Source: Streptomyces sp. SAT1 (GTDB taxonomy: Bacteria > Actinomycetota > Actinomycetes > Streptomycetales > Streptomycetaceae). Taken from it: a stretch of 64,000 nt of DNA. Shown here piece by piece: positions 63,137 to 64,000 of the stretch; position 1 is the stretch's first letter; each line of letters starts with the position of its first letter. The notes below the pieces were generated by a model, which worked only from the letters and a program-made list of their open reading frames with translations, was not told the origin of the DNA and ran no database searches. The stretch spans positions 1,564,501 through 1,628,500 of the forward strand of contig NZ_CP015849.1 of assembly GCF_001654495.1 (NCBI RefSeq). The letters run 5' to 3'. Made by a program: the position numbers and the translations under genes.

Positions 63137-64000
63137 TTGTCGTCTCTTTCCGGCAGCGGAGCGAACCCGCTCCGTGACCCCGCCGACCGACGGCTCCCGC
63201 GTATCGCGGGGCCGTCGGGCCTGGTCATCTTCGGCGTCACGGGCGACCTGTCCCGCAAGAAGCTGATGCCCGCCGTGTACGACCTCGCCAACCGGGGTCT
63301 GCTGCCGCCGGGCTTCTCGCTCGTCGGCTTCGCCCGGCGCGACTGGGAGCACGAGGACTTCGCGCAGGTCGTGCACGACGCCGTCAAGGAACACGCGCGC
63401 ACCCCCTTCCGCGAGGAGGTGTGGCAGCAGCTCAGCCAGGGCATGCGCTTCGTCCAGGGCACCTTCGACGACGACGAGGCGTTCGAGCGGCTGCGCGCCA
63501 CGATCGACGAGCTGGACAAGGCACAGGGCACGGGCGGCAACTTCGCCTTCTACCTGTCCGTCCCGCCGAAGTCGTTCCCGGTCGTCATCCAGCAGCTCAA
63601 GAAGCACCAGCTGGCCGACCAGACGGGCGGCTCCTGGCGGCGCGCGGTCATCGAGAAGCCGTTCGGCCACGACCTGGAGTCGGCCGAGGAGCTGAACAAG
63701 GTCGTCCACGAGGTCTTCGCCCCGGACCAGGTCTTCCGCATCGACCACTACCTGGGCAAGGAGACTGTCCAGAACATCCTGGCGCTCCGCTTCGCCAACA
63801 CCATGTTCGAACCGATCTGGAACCGGTCCTTCGTGGACCATGTGCAGATCACCATGGCCGAGGACATCGGCATCGGCGGCCGGGCCGGCTACTACGACGG
63901 CATCGGCGCCGCCCGCGACGTCATCCAGAACCACCTGCTCCAGCTGATGGCGCTCACCGCGATGGAGGAGCCGTCCTCCTTCGACGCGGACGCGCTGGCG
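63137..64000 (+). CDS. zwf: Glucose-6-phosphate dehydrogenase (N-terminal part)
   Basis: The NADP-dependent entry enzyme of the pentose phosphate pathway, cut by the window end after 288 codons (full length about 500). VIFGVTGDLSRKKLMPAVYD (30-49) is the nucleotide-binding loop, and RIDHYLGKE with R201, D203 and H204 is the substrate and catalytic motif. The start is a TTG at 63137 with GGAGGG at 63123-63128 (8-nt spacer); no ATG or GTG gives the full conserved N-terminus. It starts 4 nt past tal. Confidence 0.95.
   Translation, partial: MSSLSGSGANPLRDPADRRLPRIAGPSGLVIFGVTGDLSRKKLMPAVYDLANRGLLPPGFSLVGFARRDWEHEDFAQVVHDAVKEHARTPFREEVWQQLSQGMRFVQGTFDDDEAFERLRATIDELDKAQGTGGNFAFYLSVPPKSFPVVIQQLKKHQLADQTGGSWRRAVIEKPFGHDLESAEELNKVVHEVFAPDQVFRIDHYLGKETVQNILALRFANTMFEPIWNRSFVDHVQITMAEDIGIGGRAGYYDGIGAARDVIQNHLLQLMALTAMEEPSSFDADALA

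Noticed and set aside
62808..63266. A 152-codon plus-strand frame over the tal end and zwf start
   Set aside because: Out of frame with both tal and zwf; zwf from TTG 63137 reads with full conserved motifs.

Overview
The window is a chromosomal segment of a high-GC actinomycete, almost certainly a Streptomyces. The signs are strong third-position G/C bias, frequent GTG and some TTG starts, 4-nt ATGA/GTGA gene overlaps, many TAnnnT boxes 6-8 nt upstream of start codons (leaderless-type promoters), a LAETG sortase substrate, an ectABCD cluster and a sufRBDCSU operon. From memory, not from a search, the gene order resembles the S. coelicolor core stretch from the late cobalamin genes through ectABCD to tkt-tal-zwf. 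I see no tRNA or rRNA genes, insertion sequences, prophage blocks or CRISPR arrays.

Layout. 0-6 kb: corrin-ring genes cobM, cobL, cbiG-cobJ fusion, cbiX and cobC. 6-11 kb: a membrane acyltransferase, a sortase-anchored surface protein, an amidohydrolase and a class V aminotransferase. 11.4-15.1 kb: ectoine and 5-hydroxyectoine genes ectABCD behind a structured upstream region, closed by a bidirectional hairpin. 15.1-21 kb: a frameshifted class V aminotransferase, a FrnE-like DsbA protein, a DUF1349 protein, a ketoglutarate-semialdehyde-type dehydrogenase divergent from an IclR regulator, and a GNAT protein. 21-26.5 kb: a two-component system, a penicillin-binding protein, a secreted HAD phosphatase and a TIGR03086 protein. 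26.6-30 kb: kdgD coupled to an unrecognised TIM-barrel-like gene, divergent from a uronate dehydrogenase. 30-35 kb: a DeoR regulator, a sugar/polyol ABC importer without its ATPase, and a zinc alcohol dehydrogenase. 35-44 kb: a small leaderless gene, a double TerD protein, a TetR regulator, a large acidic hypothetical, a secreted nuclease, a SoxR-box-controlled monooxygenase, and a four-gene operon including a holin-like membrane protein. 44-47.4 kb: dapA, a decayed HAD-like gene, dapD, and a TetR/SMR efflux pair. 47.5-54.1 kb: the suf iron-sulfur operon. 54-59.5 kb: an AAC(3)-like acetyltransferase, an ABC exporter, ctaA, a small hypothetical and ctaB. 59.9-64 kb: tkt, tal and the start of zwf.

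How genes fit together. udh, kdgD and the dehydrogenase near 18-19.5 kb supply three steps of the oxidative hexuronate-to-2-oxoglutarate route, split over two loci about 8 kb apart; the aldarate dehydratase and lactonase are not seen. The suf operon carries a candidate SufR operator at its start codon and a possible iron-box relative upstream. ctaA and ctaB make heme A for cytochrome oxidase. tkt-tal-zwf is the usual pentose-phosphate cluster. Two genes look broken: 15128-16176 has a one-base loss in a C run, and 45026-45390 has an internal deletion plus a frame change. The more novel material is the kdgD-coupled gene, the 42.1-43.9 kb operon, and the repeat-built proline tail of the histidine kinase.
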